Shown: positions 15,529 through 24,287 of the stretch, one piece after another
How the letters are laid out: each line of letters begins with the position of its first letter
How positions within the stretch are numbered: the first letter of the stretch is position 1
NCBI GenBank assembly: GCA_033764075.1
Contig: JANRJH010000039.1
Span: forward strand, 89,207 to 153,206
Length of the DNA: 64,000 bases
Reading direction: 5' to 3'
Origin: M3007 sp033764075
GTDB lineage: Bacteria; Bacteroidota; Bacteroidia; Chitinophagales; Saprospiraceae
The notes under the pieces: model-generated
Database searches by the model: none
The model's input: the letters and a program-made list of their open reading frames with translations, nothing else
What the model was told of the DNA's origin: nothing
Made by a program: the position numbers and the translations under genes

Positions 15529-16626
15529 ATGCGTCGCGCATTTCTACCGATCGTTTTATTCCTGACCTGCCCGGCCCTACTCAGCGCCCAAACCGACACC
15601 CTGCGTCTGTTGTTTGCCGGCGACATCATGGGCCACACCCCCCAGATCCGCAGCGCCGAGCTGGTGCCGGACAAGGCGTACGACTACCGGCCCTGTTTCC
15701 GGTATGTGCGGCCCATCGTGGAGTCGGCCGATATTGCCATCGGCAACCTCGAGCTCACCCTTCCCGGCAAGCCGCCCTACACCGGCTATCCCATGTTCAG
15801 AAGCCCGGATGCGCTGGCGGAGGCGCTCAAAGACGCCGGATTCGACGTGCTGGTGACCGCCAATAACCACTCCAACGATGCCCGGGGCGCCGGGGTGGCC
15901 ACCACCATTGAAACCCTGCGCCGGCTGAACTTCATGCATACCGGCACCTTCAAAGACGCCAACGAGCGCGCCACCCTCTACCCGCTTATGCTGTACAAAA
16001 ACGGGTTCAAAATTGCGCTCCTCAACTACACCTACGGTACCAACGGCATACCCACCGAGGCGCCCACCATCGTCAACCTGCTCGATACGGTACAAATCCG
16101 CAAAGACCTCGACGAGGCGCGCGCTCGAAAGCCCCACTTCATCATCGTGGTCGCGCATTGGGGGCTGGAGTATCAGCTCACCGAAAACCCCGAACAGCGC
16201 GCCATGGCGCAGTTCATGATTCGCCACGGCGCCGACATGATCATCGGCGCCCACCCCCACGTTGTTCAGCCGGTAAAATGGGAAACGGTGGACTTGCCCG
16301 ACGGCAGCAGCAAGGAAGCGCTTATTGTGTATTCACTCGGCAATTTTATTTCCAACCAGCAAAAACCGCACACCGACGGCGGTGTCCTGTTCGCTGTCGA
16401 ATTGCTGCACCGCAAAGGCATACCCAGGGCCGAATGCGGGCGATACGGCATCATTCCTGTGTACCGCTATATCCACAAATCTGCGGAGGGGAAGACCACC
16501 TATTATGTAGTGCCCGATCCCTTGCCGGCGGATAACGCAGCCGGTGTGCCGCCGCCCGCCGCTGCCGCCGCCCGACAGTTTGCCGACGCCCTCCGCAGCC
16601 GCCTGAAGGGGTGTCCGGAGTGGTGA
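15529..16626 (+). CDS. CapA family protein (metallophosphatase-like), secreted
   Basis: The 365-residue protein begins with a signal peptide ending near SAQ. The CapA/PgsA fold follows, with FAGDIMGH (first metal-binding motif), IGNLELTL, VLVTANNHSNDARG (NH motif), IIVVAHWGLEY and IIGAHPHVVQ with the final histidines, then YSLGNFI. Relatives include the poly-gamma-glutamate synthesis protein PgsA/CapA, but most Bacteroidota members have unknown substrates. No cap or pgs genes are nearby, so I do not propose polyglutamate synthesis. It probably acts in the periplasm or at the cell surface. Confidence 0.88.
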   Translation: MRRAFLPIVLFLTCPALLSAQTDTLRLLFAGDIMGHTPQIRSAELVPDKAYDYRPCFRYVRPIVESADIAIGNLELTLPGKPPYTGYPMFRSPDALAEALKDAGFDVLVTANNHSNDARGAGVATTIETLRRLNFMHTGTFKDANERATLYPLMLYKNGFKIALLNYTYGTNGIPTEAPTIVNLLDTVQIRKDLDEARARKPHFIIVVAHWGLEYQLTENPEQRAMAQFMIRHGADMIIGAHPHVVQPVKWETVDLPDGSSKEALIVYSLGNFISNQQKPHTDGGVLFAVELLHRKGIPRAECGRYGIIPVYRYIHKSAEGKTTYYVVPDPLPADNAAGVPPPAAAAARQFADALRSRLKGCPEW

Positions 16627-16954
16627 GTCTCGACCTGTCGCGTTTTTTTTATGGTGAAGAACCACAGAAGTGACAAAATATGGTCGTTTTTAGACCATAA
16701 CGGTTAGCCAAACGCACTTTTTTGGCACACCCCCTTGCGCAGTGTCTTAAAAAAATCTTAAATTGCGTCGTTTTTAATCCCGTTCCCATGGACGTTCGCA
16801 CACCGGAGCCGCTCACCGCCCCGGTGATACTGGTTGTAATCCCGTAAACTGCAGGATCTATAGTCACTATTAAGAGGCCGTAATTTTACGACCCGCTGGC
16901 TGTAGCTGCACGTCGACAACAGTGGTACAGTTTGACTCAAACCAACCCTTGCGA
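16627..16954. other. Intergenic region with a 7-bp hairpin
   Basis: About 330 bases with no convincing gene. TATGGTC at 16679-16685 and GACCATA at 16693-16699 form a hairpin with a T-rich loop. It has no T-run behind it, so it may be an operator or a weak terminator of the CapA gene. TAATTTTA near 16880 is one base from a -7 element for the following gene. Nothing else was recognised. Confidence 0.4.
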
Positions 16955-17365
16955 ATGAGTGACGCCAATTCCAGACTTACGCTTCCTTCAGAGCCACGCA
17001 GTGTGGAGGAAGTAATGCCTTTTGTGAATACCCTTGCCCAACGCTTCAACCTCTGCCCGGAGGTACACGGAAACATTCTGGTTTCGCTCACCGAAGCGGT
17101 GAACAATGCCATCCGGCACGGCAACGGGTGTGATTGCTCCAAACAAGTTTCTATCTCCCTGCGCCGTCTGAACGACGCGCTGTCCATTAAAGTTTCCGAT
17201 GAGGGCCCCGGGTTTAATCCCAGCGATGTGCCCGATCCCACCTGCCCGGAACGCCTCGAAGAGTGCGGCGGCCGGGGGCTTCTGCTGATGCGCAAGCTGA
17301 GCGACGAGTGCCGTTTCTCCAGGGGCGGCAGCACCGTTGAAATGCGGTTCAAGTTTCGGGTTTGA
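16955..17365 (+). CDS. Anti-sigma-factor-like ATP-binding protein (HATPase_c, RsbW type)
   Basis: The 136-residue protein is a stand-alone GHKL ATPase domain. The N-box is in LVSLTEAVNNAIRHGN, the G1 box in VSDEGPGFNPSDV, and the G2 box in CGGRGLLLMRKLSDE. Such short proteins resemble RsbW/SpoIIAB serine kinases that bind or phosphorylate partner-switch proteins. In Bacteroidota the same gene regularly precedes ybeY, as here, where the two frames abut without a gap. No anti-anti-sigma (STAS) gene is adjacent. The ATG is preferred over an in-frame GTG 11 codons upstream. Confidence 0.85.
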   Translation: MSDANSRLTLPSEPRSVEEVMPFVNTLAQRFNLCPEVHGNILVSLTEAVNNAIRHGNGCDCSKQVSISLRRLNDALSIKVSDEGPGFNPSDVPDPTCPERLEECGGRGLLLMRKLSDECRFSRGGSTVEMRFKFRV

Positions 17366-17833
17366 ATGCGTTTCCCCGATTTGCCCACCGACCAGGACAC
17401 CGAAGCGGACGAGATTGCGTTCCACTATGAAGACGTGCCTTCGCCCTTTGCTGATGAGTTGCCCTATTGCCGATGGCTGGCCGATGTGGCCGACGACGAG
17501 GAGCGACCGCTCCTGACCCTCACCTATATCTTCTGCTCCGACGAGTACCTCCTGCGCGTGAACCGCGAATACCTGCAGCACGATTTTTACACCGATGTGA
17601 TCACCTTTCCGTACACGGAACCCGAAGAGGGCATCCACGGTGATGTGTTCATCAGCACCGAACGTGTTGCCGAGAACGCCGGGGAACTGGGCGTACCTTT
17701 CGAACGGGAGCTGGCCCGCGTGATGGTGCACGGGCTGCTGCACCTGGCCGGATACGGCGACAAAACGAAAGAAGAGCAGCGCCGGATGCGCGAAAAAGAA
17801 GACCACTACCTGTCGCAACTGGACGTAGGTTAG
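17366..17833 (+). CDS. ybeY: Endoribonuclease YbeY (rRNA maturation factor)
   Basis: The 155-residue protein shows the YbeY signature: LTYIFCSDEYLLRVNREYL, HDFYTDVITFPY, GDVFIS and the metal-binding MVHGLLHLAGYGDKTKEEQRRM. Two histidines of the zinc site are present. The third ligand position has aspartate (GYGD) rather than the GYDH of E. coli, which is usual in Bacteroidota. The enzyme matures 16S rRNA 3' ends and takes part in ribosome quality control. It starts on the base after the ATP-binding protein's stop, so the two are translationally coupled. Confidence 0.94.
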   Translation: MRFPDLPTDQDTEADEIAFHYEDVPSPFADELPYCRWLADVADDEERPLLTLTYIFCSDEYLLRVNREYLQHDFYTDVITFPYTEPEEGIHGDVFISTERVAENAGELGVPFERELARVMVHGLLHLAGYGDKTKEEQRRMREKEDHYLSQLDVG

Positions 17834-17844
17834 CCGTTGTGTGG

Positions 17845-19116
17845 TCAGAGCACATCCCGGCCAATGTCCTTCCGGTAATACATGCCTTCAAAATGGATTT
17901 TTGCGGCGTTGCGGTACGACCGTTGCAGTGCTTCGGGCAGGGTGTCTCCGTAACTGGTAATCGCCAGCACCCGTCCGCCGTTGGTATGCAGTCGGCCGTC
18001 CACTTGGCGGGTGCCGGCCTGGAAGAGCAGGCTCCCCCTGACTTTTTCGACGCCGTCCAGCACTTTTCCCTTTTCATAATCGTCCGGGTACCCGCCACTC
18101 ACCAGCATGACGGTGGCTGCCGCCCGCGGATCAATTCGGATGACGGTGCGGTTCAACGTGCCGCGGTGGCAGTGCAAAAGCAGTGAAACCAGGTCGTTGC
18201 GAAGTCGGGGGATGACGGCCTCCGTTTCCGGATCGCCCATCCGGCAGTTGTATTCGATCACATAAGGATTATCGCCCACGCGGATCAGGCCGAAAAATAT
18301 AAATCCTTTGTAATCAATTTTTTCAGCGGCAAGGCCGGCAACGGTGGGCCGGATGATCTGCGTCTCCACCTTTTGCCACAGCGCAGCGTCTACAAACGGC
18401 ACAGGACTCACGGCGCCCATGCCGCCGGTGTTGGGTCCGGTATCGCCTTCGCCGATGCGCTTGTAGTCTTTGGCTTCGGGCAGGATGCGGTAATGGGTGC
18501 CGTCGGTGAGTACAAACACGCTGAACTCGATGCCCTGGAGGAACTGTTCGACCACCACCTTGGCGCCGGCGGCGCCAAACTTGCCGCCAAGCATGTCGCG
18601 GAACCCGGCGGCGGCGGCCTCCCGGTCGTCGCAGATCACCACGCCTTTGCCGGCCGCCAGTCCGTCGGCTTTGAGCACGATGGGCAAGGGGTGTGTTTTC
18701 AGGTATTCCAGCCCCTGTTCCACCGCTTCGGCGGTGAAAGCCCGGTAGGCGGCGGTGGGGATGCCGTGCCGGAGCATAAACTGCTTGGCCCAGGCTTTGC
18801 TGCCTTCCAACTGCGCGCCCGCCTTCGAAGGGCCGATGAGGGGAATGTGGCGGAGGCGGTCGTCCGATTGAAAGTAATCGTGTATGCCGCCGACCAGCGG
18901 GTCTTCGGGGCCGACCACCACCATGTCGATTCGGTTGTCCAACACAAAACGGCCTACCGCCTCAAAGTCAAGAGGGTTGAGTGCAACATTTTGCCCGTAG
19001 GCGCCGGTGCCGCCGTTTCCGGGTGCGATGTAAAGTGCGGAACACCGACGGCTGCGGCGCAGTTTCCAGGCCAGCGCGCTTTCGCGGCCTCCGGAACCGA
19101 GGAGTAGTATGTTCAT
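17845..19116 (-). CDS. purD: Phosphoribosylamine-glycine ligase
   Basis: The 423-residue enzyme catalyses the second step of purine synthesis, joining glycine to phosphoribosylamine with ATP. It has the N-terminal LLLGSGGRESALAWKL segment, the ATP-grasp part (IVLKADGLAAGKGVVIC, then VVVEQFLQGIEFSVFVLTDG), the signature GDTGPNTGGMGAVSP and the metal-binding EYNCRMGDPETE. The usual GGREH is GGRES here, a small deviation in the N-domain. Length is normal. It is encoded 2 bases after the YitT gene and is probably cotranscribed with it. Confidence 0.96.
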   Translation of the reverse strand: MNILLLGSGGRESALAWKLRRSRRCSALYIAPGNGGTGAYGQNVALNPLDFEAVGRFVLDNRIDMVVVGPEDPLVGGIHDYFQSDDRLRHIPLIGPSKAGAQLEGSKAWAKQFMLRHGIPTAAYRAFTAEAVEQGLEYLKTHPLPIVLKADGLAAGKGVVICDDREAAAAGFRDMLGGKFGAAGAKVVVEQFLQGIEFSVFVLTDGTHYRILPEAKDYKRIGEGDTGPNTGGMGAVSPVPFVDAALWQKVETQIIRPTVAGLAAEKIDYKGFIFFGLIRVGDNPYVIEYNCRMGDPETEAVIPRLRNDLVSLLLHCHRGTLNRTVIRIDPRAAATVMLVSGGYPDDYEKGKVLDGVEKVRGSLLFQAGTRQVDGRLHTNGGRVLAITSYGDTLPEALQRSYRNAAKIHFEGMYYRKDIGRDVL

Positions 19117-19118
19117 GG

Positions 19119-20093
19119 CTAATGGCTCAACGGCCGCTTTTTAATGATTCCGCCGCGAATATCCTTTACGCTGTGCATAGCGACAAAGGCGTTCGGGTCT
19201 ATTTTATCGATTTCATGTTGCATACGCGCAATTTCGAGGCGCGTAATCACCGTGTAGATAATCTCTGTTTCGTGCAGGTCGTGCCGGGAGCCGTGGCCCC
19301 GCAGGCCGTTGTACACCGTCACGCCGCGCTGCATTTTGTGCACCAGCATCATGCGGATTTCCTCGTGGTGCGAGGATACGATCATGACCCCGATGTATTC
19401 CTCGACACCTTCGATCACAAAATCAATGGTGCGGGCGGCCGCCAGATAGGTGAGGATGGCATACAGGGCTACTTCTATGCCCAGCAGCCACGAGGCCACT
19501 GCGAATATAAGGATGTTGAAAATGAGGATGATGTCGCCCACGGTGAGCCCGGTGTGGCGGCTCAGGTATATGGCCAGCACCTCGGTGCCGTCGAGCACGG
19601 CGCCACCGCGCACCGCCAGCCCGATGCCCATGCCCAGAAAAAAACCGCCGAACGTGGCGATGAGCAGCTTGTCCTGGGTCAGTATCGGAAAATGCACCGT
19701 AGCCACCACCAGCGCCAGGCCGGTTATGGCCAGCACGCTGCGCAGGGCAAAGCGCGCACCGATCTGCCGCCAGGCCAGCAGGATGAACGGGGCGTTGATC
19801 AGCAGCAGCCACACGGAAAGGGTTAGCCCGCTTACTTTGGCCATGAGCAGGGAAATGCCGGTCACGCCCCCGTCGATGAACCCGTTCGGGATCAAAAAGG
19901 ATTCGAGGCCGAACGCAGCGGCCATAACCCCCAGCCCGATCAGCACGAGCGACCGGAGGCGTTGCACCCAGGTCAGGCGCATGAGGTAATACGCCTTGGC
20001 CAGTCGGTAACGGCTCACCCCCTCCAGGCGCACTACGCCCAACGTACGGCGTATGCCGTACAACACCCATTCTTTTACAAAATTGACCGGCAT
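19119..20093 (-). CDS. YitT family membrane protein (DUF161/DUF2179)
   Basis: The 324-residue protein has five or six transmembrane helices in its first 230 residues, including GGVTGISLLMAKVSG and RGGAVLDGTEVLAIYLSRHTGLTVGDII, typical of YitT proteins. A cytoplasmic DUF2179 domain follows, with RGVTVYNGLRGHG and VITRLEIARMQHEIDKIDPNAFVAMHSV. The function of the family is not established. The first about 35 residues are hydrophilic and less conserved, so translation could begin later at MRLTWVQR. Confidence 0.85.
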   Translation of the reverse strand: MPVNFVKEWVLYGIRRTLGVVRLEGVSRYRLAKAYYLMRLTWVQRLRSLVLIGLGVMAAAFGLESFLIPNGFIDGGVTGISLLMAKVSGLTLSVWLLLINAPFILLAWRQIGARFALRSVLAITGLALVVATVHFPILTQDKLLIATFGGFFLGMGIGLAVRGGAVLDGTEVLAIYLSRHTGLTVGDIILIFNILIFAVASWLLGIEVALYAILTYLAAARTIDFVIEGVEEYIGVMIVSSHHEEIRMMLVHKMQRGVTVYNGLRGHGSRHDLHETEIIYTVITRLEIARMQHEIDKIDPNAFVAMHSVKDIRGGIIKKRPLSH

Positions 20094-20120
20094 GCGCTCT
20101 TGTTACTTTTGCCTGCAAAG

Positions 20121-20163
20121 AAAACCCTTTTGCGCTTGTCTGCTCGCGCTGCCGGGTTTTTTT
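20121..20163 (+). terminator. Bidirectional terminator-like hairpin
   Basis: AAAACCC (20121-20127) pairs with GGGTTTT (20154-20160). GCGC at 20132-20135 pairs with GCGC at 20146-20149 inside the stem. Seven T end the plus-strand version; on the minus strand GGGTTTT-C-TTT follows. It lies between the esterase and YitT genes, both on the minus strand, so it can end the cmk-esterase transcript. Confidence 0.5.
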
Positions 20164-20175
20164 AATCGGCCATCG

Positions 20176-21030
20176 TCAGCGCGGATAGGTCCACAGCAGA
20201 AAGTCGGACACGGCCAGGCCCCAGGTTTGCGGATTGTGCTGTCCACCCTGAATCTCCAGGTACCGGATATCGGCGTCTGGAACTCCCTTCAGTTTTAACT
20301 CCCGAATCAGGTCGATCGTGTCGTCGATGGCGTCAATGACATTGTTGTTGTTCCGGTCCTCCGTTTCGTCGTTTGTGCCCACCTCAAACCAGAACCGCTG
20401 GCCCTCGTTTTTCGCTGCCGCCGAACGGATGATGTGGTGCATGATGCGGGCGGCATCCGGGTCGGCCCGGCTGTGCACGGGCTCCCAGCGCCACCACAAA
20501 GCACCGGAGAACACCCCGGCTACGCCAAATATTCCGGGATTGGCCCAGGCGATGTCGAGTGCCGAGAGGCCGCCCAGCGAAAAACCGGCGATGGCCGTTT
20601 CGGCGGTGACGCCCGTTAGCCGAAAAGTGCCGTTCAGGTAGGGCAGTAGTTCGCTGAAAATAAACCTGGCGTATTGTGGCGCCCGATCGCCCCTTCCCCG
20701 GTAGTCGGGCCGGCTGACCACACCATATTCCCGCATCCGGTCACGGCTGGCGTGGATGCCGACGGCGATGATGGGCCTGACGGCTTTTTTGCGGTACAGG
20801 TCGGCCAGTTTATCGACCAGGTGCATGACCGGCAGGTCCTGGCCGTCGTTGAAGAGGAGTAGCGGGTATCTTTTTTGGAGAAAGAAGTGATAGGCTGCGG
20901 GTAGGTACACGTCGAACTGCACCTTTCTATCCAGGGCGTCGGAATAAAAGTTTTTTACCTGGCGCAGGATAGGCCTGTGCCCGGCAAGCGATTCGCTCAA
21001 CAAGTCGTACGTGTTGTTTGCCATCGGCAT
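20176..21030 (-). CDS. Esterase-type alpha/beta hydrolase (esterase D/Fes-like)
   Basis: The 284-residue protein fits the esterase D-like (PF00756) group. The fold includes FDVYLPAAYHFF, PLLLFNDGQDLP, the nucleophile elbow AGFSLGG (catalytic serine) and a C-terminal GGQHNPQTWG with the catalytic histidine. Members include siderophore esterases, S-formylglutathione hydrolase and mycolyltransferases; the substrate is unknown. No signal peptide is seen, so it is probably cytoplasmic. Two ATGs stand close together (21030 and 21024). It follows cmk by 16 bases in an apparent operon. Confidence 0.82.
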   Translation of the reverse strand: MPMANNTYDLLSESLAGHRPILRQVKNFYSDALDRKVQFDVYLPAAYHFFLQKRYPLLLFNDGQDLPVMHLVDKLADLYRKKAVRPIIAVGIHASRDRMREYGVVSRPDYRGRGDRAPQYARFIFSELLPYLNGTFRLTGVTAETAIAGFSLGGLSALDIAWANPGIFGVAGVFSGALWWRWEPVHSRADPDAARIMHHIIRSAAAKNEGQRFWFEVGTNDETEDRNNNNVIDAIDDTIDLIRELKLKGVPDADIRYLEIQGGQHNPQTWGLAVSDFLLWTYPR

Positions 21031-21046
21031 GGGTTGGTATTGCGGG

Positions 21047-21724
21047 TTACCCGGGTTTTTCAGCAGACATTCGCCGGCGCACCCAGTCGAGCGCGGTTTC
21101 GAGTTGCTGCTCCTCGGTGAGGTGGGTGTTGTCGAGCAACAGGGCGTCATCGGCCCGGCGCAGGGGACTGTCGGTGCGGGTGGAGTCGATCCGGTCGCGT
21201 TCTTCGAGGTTTTTCAGAATGGCGTCCCATTCGGCGTCGATGCCCTTTTCGGCCAGTTCCAGGTGGCGGCGGCTGGCGCGGATGTCGAGGTCGGCCGTCA
21301 GGAAAATTTTGAGTTCGGCCTCCGGGAAAACGACGGTGCCGATGTCGCGACCGTCCATGACCACGTTGCCCTGGCGGCCCATTTCCTGTTGTTGGGCCAC
21401 CATGGCCCTGCGCACGGCCGGTATGGCCGACACCGGGCTCACGTGGTGGCTCACTTTCATCTCGCGAATGTTGCGCTCCACGTCCACATCATTTAAAAAA
21501 GTGTGGTTTTGGCCTTCCACCGATGCAAACCGGATGTGTATCCCGGGCAGGGCCGCCTCCACGGCCGACGGGTCTGCGTAGTCTATGCTGTTGTCTAAAA
21601 AATACAACGTGACGGCGCGGTACATGGCGCCGGAATCCACGTAGGTAAAGCCCAGCGTTTTGGAAAGCGCTTTGGCCAGGGTACTTTTGCCGCAGGAGGA
21701 GTGGCCGTCTATGGCGATGATCAT
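21047..21724 (-). CDS. cmk: Cytidylate kinase
   Basis: The 225-residue enzyme has the P-loop IDGHSSCGKSTLAKAL at the N-terminus. The CMP-kinase features VDSGAMYRAVTLYFLD, VVMDGRDIGTVVFPEAELKIFLTAD and ERDRIDSTRTDSPL follow. It phosphorylates CMP and dCMP using ATP. Length is typical. The ATG at 21724 directly precedes the P-loop; longer frames upstream are not conserved. It is divergent from the glycosyltransferase gene. Confidence 0.96.
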   Translation of the reverse strand: MIIAIDGHSSCGKSTLAKALSKTLGFTYVDSGAMYRAVTLYFLDNSIDYADPSAVEAALPGIHIRFASVEGQNHTFLNDVDVERNIREMKVSHHVSPVSAIPAVRRAMVAQQQEMGRQGNVVMDGRDIGTVVFPEAELKIFLTADLDIRASRRHLELAEKGIDAEWDAILKNLEERDRIDSTRTDSPLRRADDALLLDNTHLTEEQQLETALDWVRRRMSAEKPG

Positions 21725-21802
21725 AGTTCGCGGGTGGGGTCCGGGCTTATCCGGATTCCGGGACAAATCAAACCAAAATTTAAAATAGGACAAAAAATAT
21801 AT

Positions 21803-22897
21803 TTGCTGCTGTTTCTTTTTCTGCTGCAACTCGCCGTCTGGCACGGTCTTTACCGCCGGGTGCTGCGCATTCCGGATCCGGCCCCGGCTGCGCAGGGCGA
21901 CCTGCCCCCGTTGTCGGTACTGATCGCGGCGCGCAATGAAGCGGAAAACCTGAAGCGCTTTTTGCCGACGGTGCTGAACCAGGATTACCCGGTTTTTGAA
22001 GTGCTGGTGATCGATGATGCCGGCACCGACCACTCGGAAACGGTGCTAAACGAATTGGCGGGGTTAGACGGGCACTTGCGCGTGATCCGGATGGTCGGCA
22101 AGCAACGCGCCGGCAAAAAGGATGCGCTCCGCCGGGGCATCGGCGAAGCGCGGTACGAAAGGCTGGTGTTCACGGATGCCGACTGTATGCCGGCTTCCAG
22201 GCAGTGGCTGCGGCGCCTGGGCGAGGCTTGGGGGCCGGAGACGGACATCGTGTTGGGGTATGCCCCATTTTTTGCGGAAGACACGTTTTTCAACCGATGG
22301 GTGCGTTTCGAGGCGGATATGGCGGCGGTCACCTACCTGTCGCTGGCCGCTGCGGGCATGCCGTACATGGGTGTGGGGCGGAATATGGGCTGGAAGAGGT
22401 CGCTGTTTGAAAAAATAAACGGCTTCAGCAGGCACGAACACCTGCCCGGGGGAGACGACGATCTGCTGGTAAACGCGGCGGCAAACCGGCAAAACACGAC
22501 AGTAGTACTGCACCCGGACGCGTTTGTGTTTTCAACGGCCAAACCCGGCTTGTCGCCCTGGCTCCGGCAGAAACGGCGACATCTGAGTGCGGGCCTGTAC
22601 TACAAACCAGGGCACCAGGTCGTGCTGTTCGCGCTGTCTTTTTCCCGGGCCCTGTTCCACTTGTGGTGCGCCGTGCTGCTGTGCACCACGCAATGGCCCT
22701 GGGCAGCGGCGGCACTGTTGGGCCGCTGGCTGTTGGTTTGGCCTTTGTACGGCAGGATACAGCGCCGTTTTCGATCGGCGCAACACCACCCGATGTGGCT
22801 GTCAATCATCGCATTTCCGGTTTTTGACCTGCTGCTTTCGGTGTACGATGCCTTTGTGGTGCCCCGGGGGTTGTGGCGGCGGCCGGCGGACTGGTGA
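21803..22897 (+). CDS. Family 2 glycosyltransferase, membrane-bound
   Basis: The GT-A core shows LSVLIAARNEAENL, VLVIDDAGTDHS, a DAD metal site in LVFTDADCMPAS, an acidic GGDDDLLVNA and a processive-type QKRRHL box. A hydrophobic helix precedes it and two or three follow, so it is an inner-membrane enzyme that builds a surface or exported glycan or glycolipid. The start is uncertain. A TTG at 21803 gives an N-terminal helix and leaves room for two divergent promoters. GTG at 21734 would leave only 9 bases to the cmk start. The last 32 codons are duplicated at 24288-24392 (105 bp, three differences). Confidence 0.85.
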   Translation: MLLFLFLLQLAVWHGLYRRVLRIPDPAPAAQGDLPPLSVLIAARNEAENLKRFLPTVLNQDYPVFEVLVIDDAGTDHSETVLNELAGLDGHLRVIRMVGKQRAGKKDALRRGIGEARYERLVFTDADCMPASRQWLRRLGEAWGPETDIVLGYAPFFAEDTFFNRWVRFEADMAAVTYLSLAAAGMPYMGVGRNMGWKRSLFEKINGFSRHEHLPGGDDDLLVNAAANRQNTTVVLHPDAFVFSTAKPGLSPWLRQKRRHLSAGLYYKPGHQVVLFALSFSRALFHLWCAVLLCTTQWPWAAAALLGRWLLVWPLYGRIQRRFRSAQHHPMWLSIIAFPVFDLLLSVYDAFVVPRGLWRRPADW

Positions 22898-22907
22898 GCG
22901 GGTTGAG
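22803..22907. repeat. 105-bp direct repeat, copy 1 (3' end of glycosyltransferase gene)
   Basis: This copy is the functional end of the glycosyltransferase gene. It matches 24288-24392 with three substitutions (t/c at 22809/24294, t/c near 22825, c/t near 22880). Confidence 0.95.
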
Positions 22908-23151
22908 ATTGTATCATTAATCGAAAGAGCCGGCATTCCTCCAATAAAAATTTGGAAAAACGACGTTAATCGATGGGATGGCTTCAAGGCCAACGTCGTC
23001 AACTTTGCGTAAAAGCAATGTTGCAAAACTGTCTACAACGAAACTATATGTTTTTTTTGCCGCGAATTAGCGCTAAAATGCGTGGAATACGCGGTATAAC
23101 GGGTCGTTTTTTCCGCCTTCGGCGTTTTACGCCTGGCCGCTCGCTGCTCCA
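22908..23151. other. Intergenic part of the segment between the 105-bp repeats
   Basis: About 250 bases with no gene that I can support. It contains a GCCGCGAATTAGCGC-type stretch near 23060 and a short CCGCC-TTC-GGCG hairpin near 23113. These look like eroded intergenic repeats. Confidence 0.4.
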
Positions 23152-23193
23152 TTAAAAACAATTTGTTTTTAAAAAGGCAACTCCGTAATTTTG
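23152..23193 (+). promoter_or_regulatory. Promoter with overlapping palindrome for the Rpn-type nuclease gene
   Basis: TTTG (23162-23165), 20 bases, then TAATTTTG (23186-23193) is a full promoter. A perfect 9-bp-arm palindrome, TTAAAAACA-ATT-TGTTTTTAA (23152-23172), covers the -33 element. A protein bound there would block transcription. The ATG lies 21 bases after the -7 element. Confidence 0.6.
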
Positions 23194-23214
23194 CCTGCTC
23201 AACCCCGGTTGATC

Positions 23215-24216
23215 ATGGCAAAATCAAAACCCAAAAGTTCGCGCAACAAAGACAAGCCCCACGACGCGGTGTTCAAAACCTTTTTCGGGGACGTGGGCAT
23301 CGTCCGAAACTACCTGGCGCATTACACCAGCCCGGAGGTATACAGGCACATTGACCTGACTGCGTTGCGCAAGTGCGACACGGCATTTGTCGGCGGGCGC
23401 TTCGGGGTGTCGTTCAGCGACATGGTGTACGAAACCCGGCTGGACACCGGCGCGCCGGTTCGGCTGTTGTTTTTGTTTGAGCACAAGAGCTATGAACCGG
23501 AGCACCCGGTGCAATTGCAACTGCTGGACTACATGTTGCAGCTTTGGGAGGACGATCTGCGGAACGGTCGACCACTGTCGTTCATCATTCCGGCGGTGGT
23601 GTACCATGGCGAAAAAGGCTGGACGCAGGATTCGTTTTTCGATTATTTTTCGGGTTTGCCCGAACATTGGCGGGCCTTTCTGCCCGACTTTCGGTACTGG
23701 CTCACCGATTTGAGCACCGTGAGCGTTGAGGACATCCATGCCAAAATAGAAAGCGAGTACCTGCGCAACCTGTTTTTGGCGCTCAAACTGTCGCGCAATG
23801 CTGATTTGGCGCGAAAAAATTGGAAAAAAATCTTTACTTTTGGGGGTGTTTTGGAAAACGAAGTGCGCGCACAGATGTTTTTTCAAACCTTAACCCTTTA
23901 CATCTACATCGTAAGCGGTATGTCACAAGGAGAAATCAAAACGCTGAGTACCCAGCTCTCCGAGGCGGAGAACAGTTGGGTAGACGCCATTCCCGAAATT
24001 TTCGGCGAAAAGTGGAAACGGGCGGGTTTGCGCAAGGGACGCAGACAGGGGTTTAAGAAAGGTATCGAGAAAGGGCGAGAAGAAGCGATTGGAGAGATCA
24101 TCAAAAAAATCATGCTTAAGTTCCCACATTTGAGCGACGCCGAAGTAGCGGCACTTTTAGAGATGGAAGAAAGGAATGTCAAGCAAGTACGGAGGAGCCT
24201 GGAAGAGAAGCTTTAA
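23215..24216 (+). CDS. Rpn family recombination-promoting nuclease / putative transposase
   Basis: The 333-residue protein matches the Rpn (YhgA-like, PD-(D/E)XK) family. It starts PHDAVFKTFFGD. Strand FSDMVYETRL holds the active-site aspartate, and LLFLFEHKSYEP supplies the E-x-K pair. Later blocks LPLSFIIPAVVYHG-like and the basic, charged C-terminus (RKGRRQGFKKGIEKGREEA) are also typical. Rpn proteins are DNA endonucleases that stimulate RecA-independent recombination. The gene sits exactly between two 105-bp direct repeats, has its own promoter, and is followed by a hairpin repeat. All this suggests that it arrived as a unit. Confidence 0.88.
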   Translation: MAKSKPKSSRNKDKPHDAVFKTFFGDVGIVRNYLAHYTSPEVYRHIDLTALRKCDTAFVGGRFGVSFSDMVYETRLDTGAPVRLLFLFEHKSYEPEHPVQLQLLDYMLQLWEDDLRNGRPLSFIIPAVVYHGEKGWTQDSFFDYFSGLPEHWRAFLPDFRYWLTDLSTVSVEDIHAKIESEYLRNLFLALKLSRNADLARKNWKKIFTFGGVLENEVRAQMFFQTLTLYIYIVSGMSQGEIKTLSTQLSEAENSWVDAIPEIFGEKWKRAGLRKGRRQGFKKGIEKGREEAIGEIIKKIMLKFPHLSDAEVAALLEMEERNVKQVRRSLEEKL

Positions 24217-24248
24217 GGTTTGCCTCGGCCTTTTCGCTTGGCTGCTCG

Positions 24249-24285
24249 CTCCGCCGTTTATTGTTGGCGAGGACGCCAACAATGG
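24249..24285. repeat. Hairpin repeat family, copy 1
   Basis: A 37-base element beginning CTCCGCCGTTT. It folds as ATTGTTGGCG-AGGA-CGCCAACAAT. It differs from the copy at 59032-59068 at four positions that form two compensating base pairs. Confidence 0.8.
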
Positions 24286-24287
24286 CG

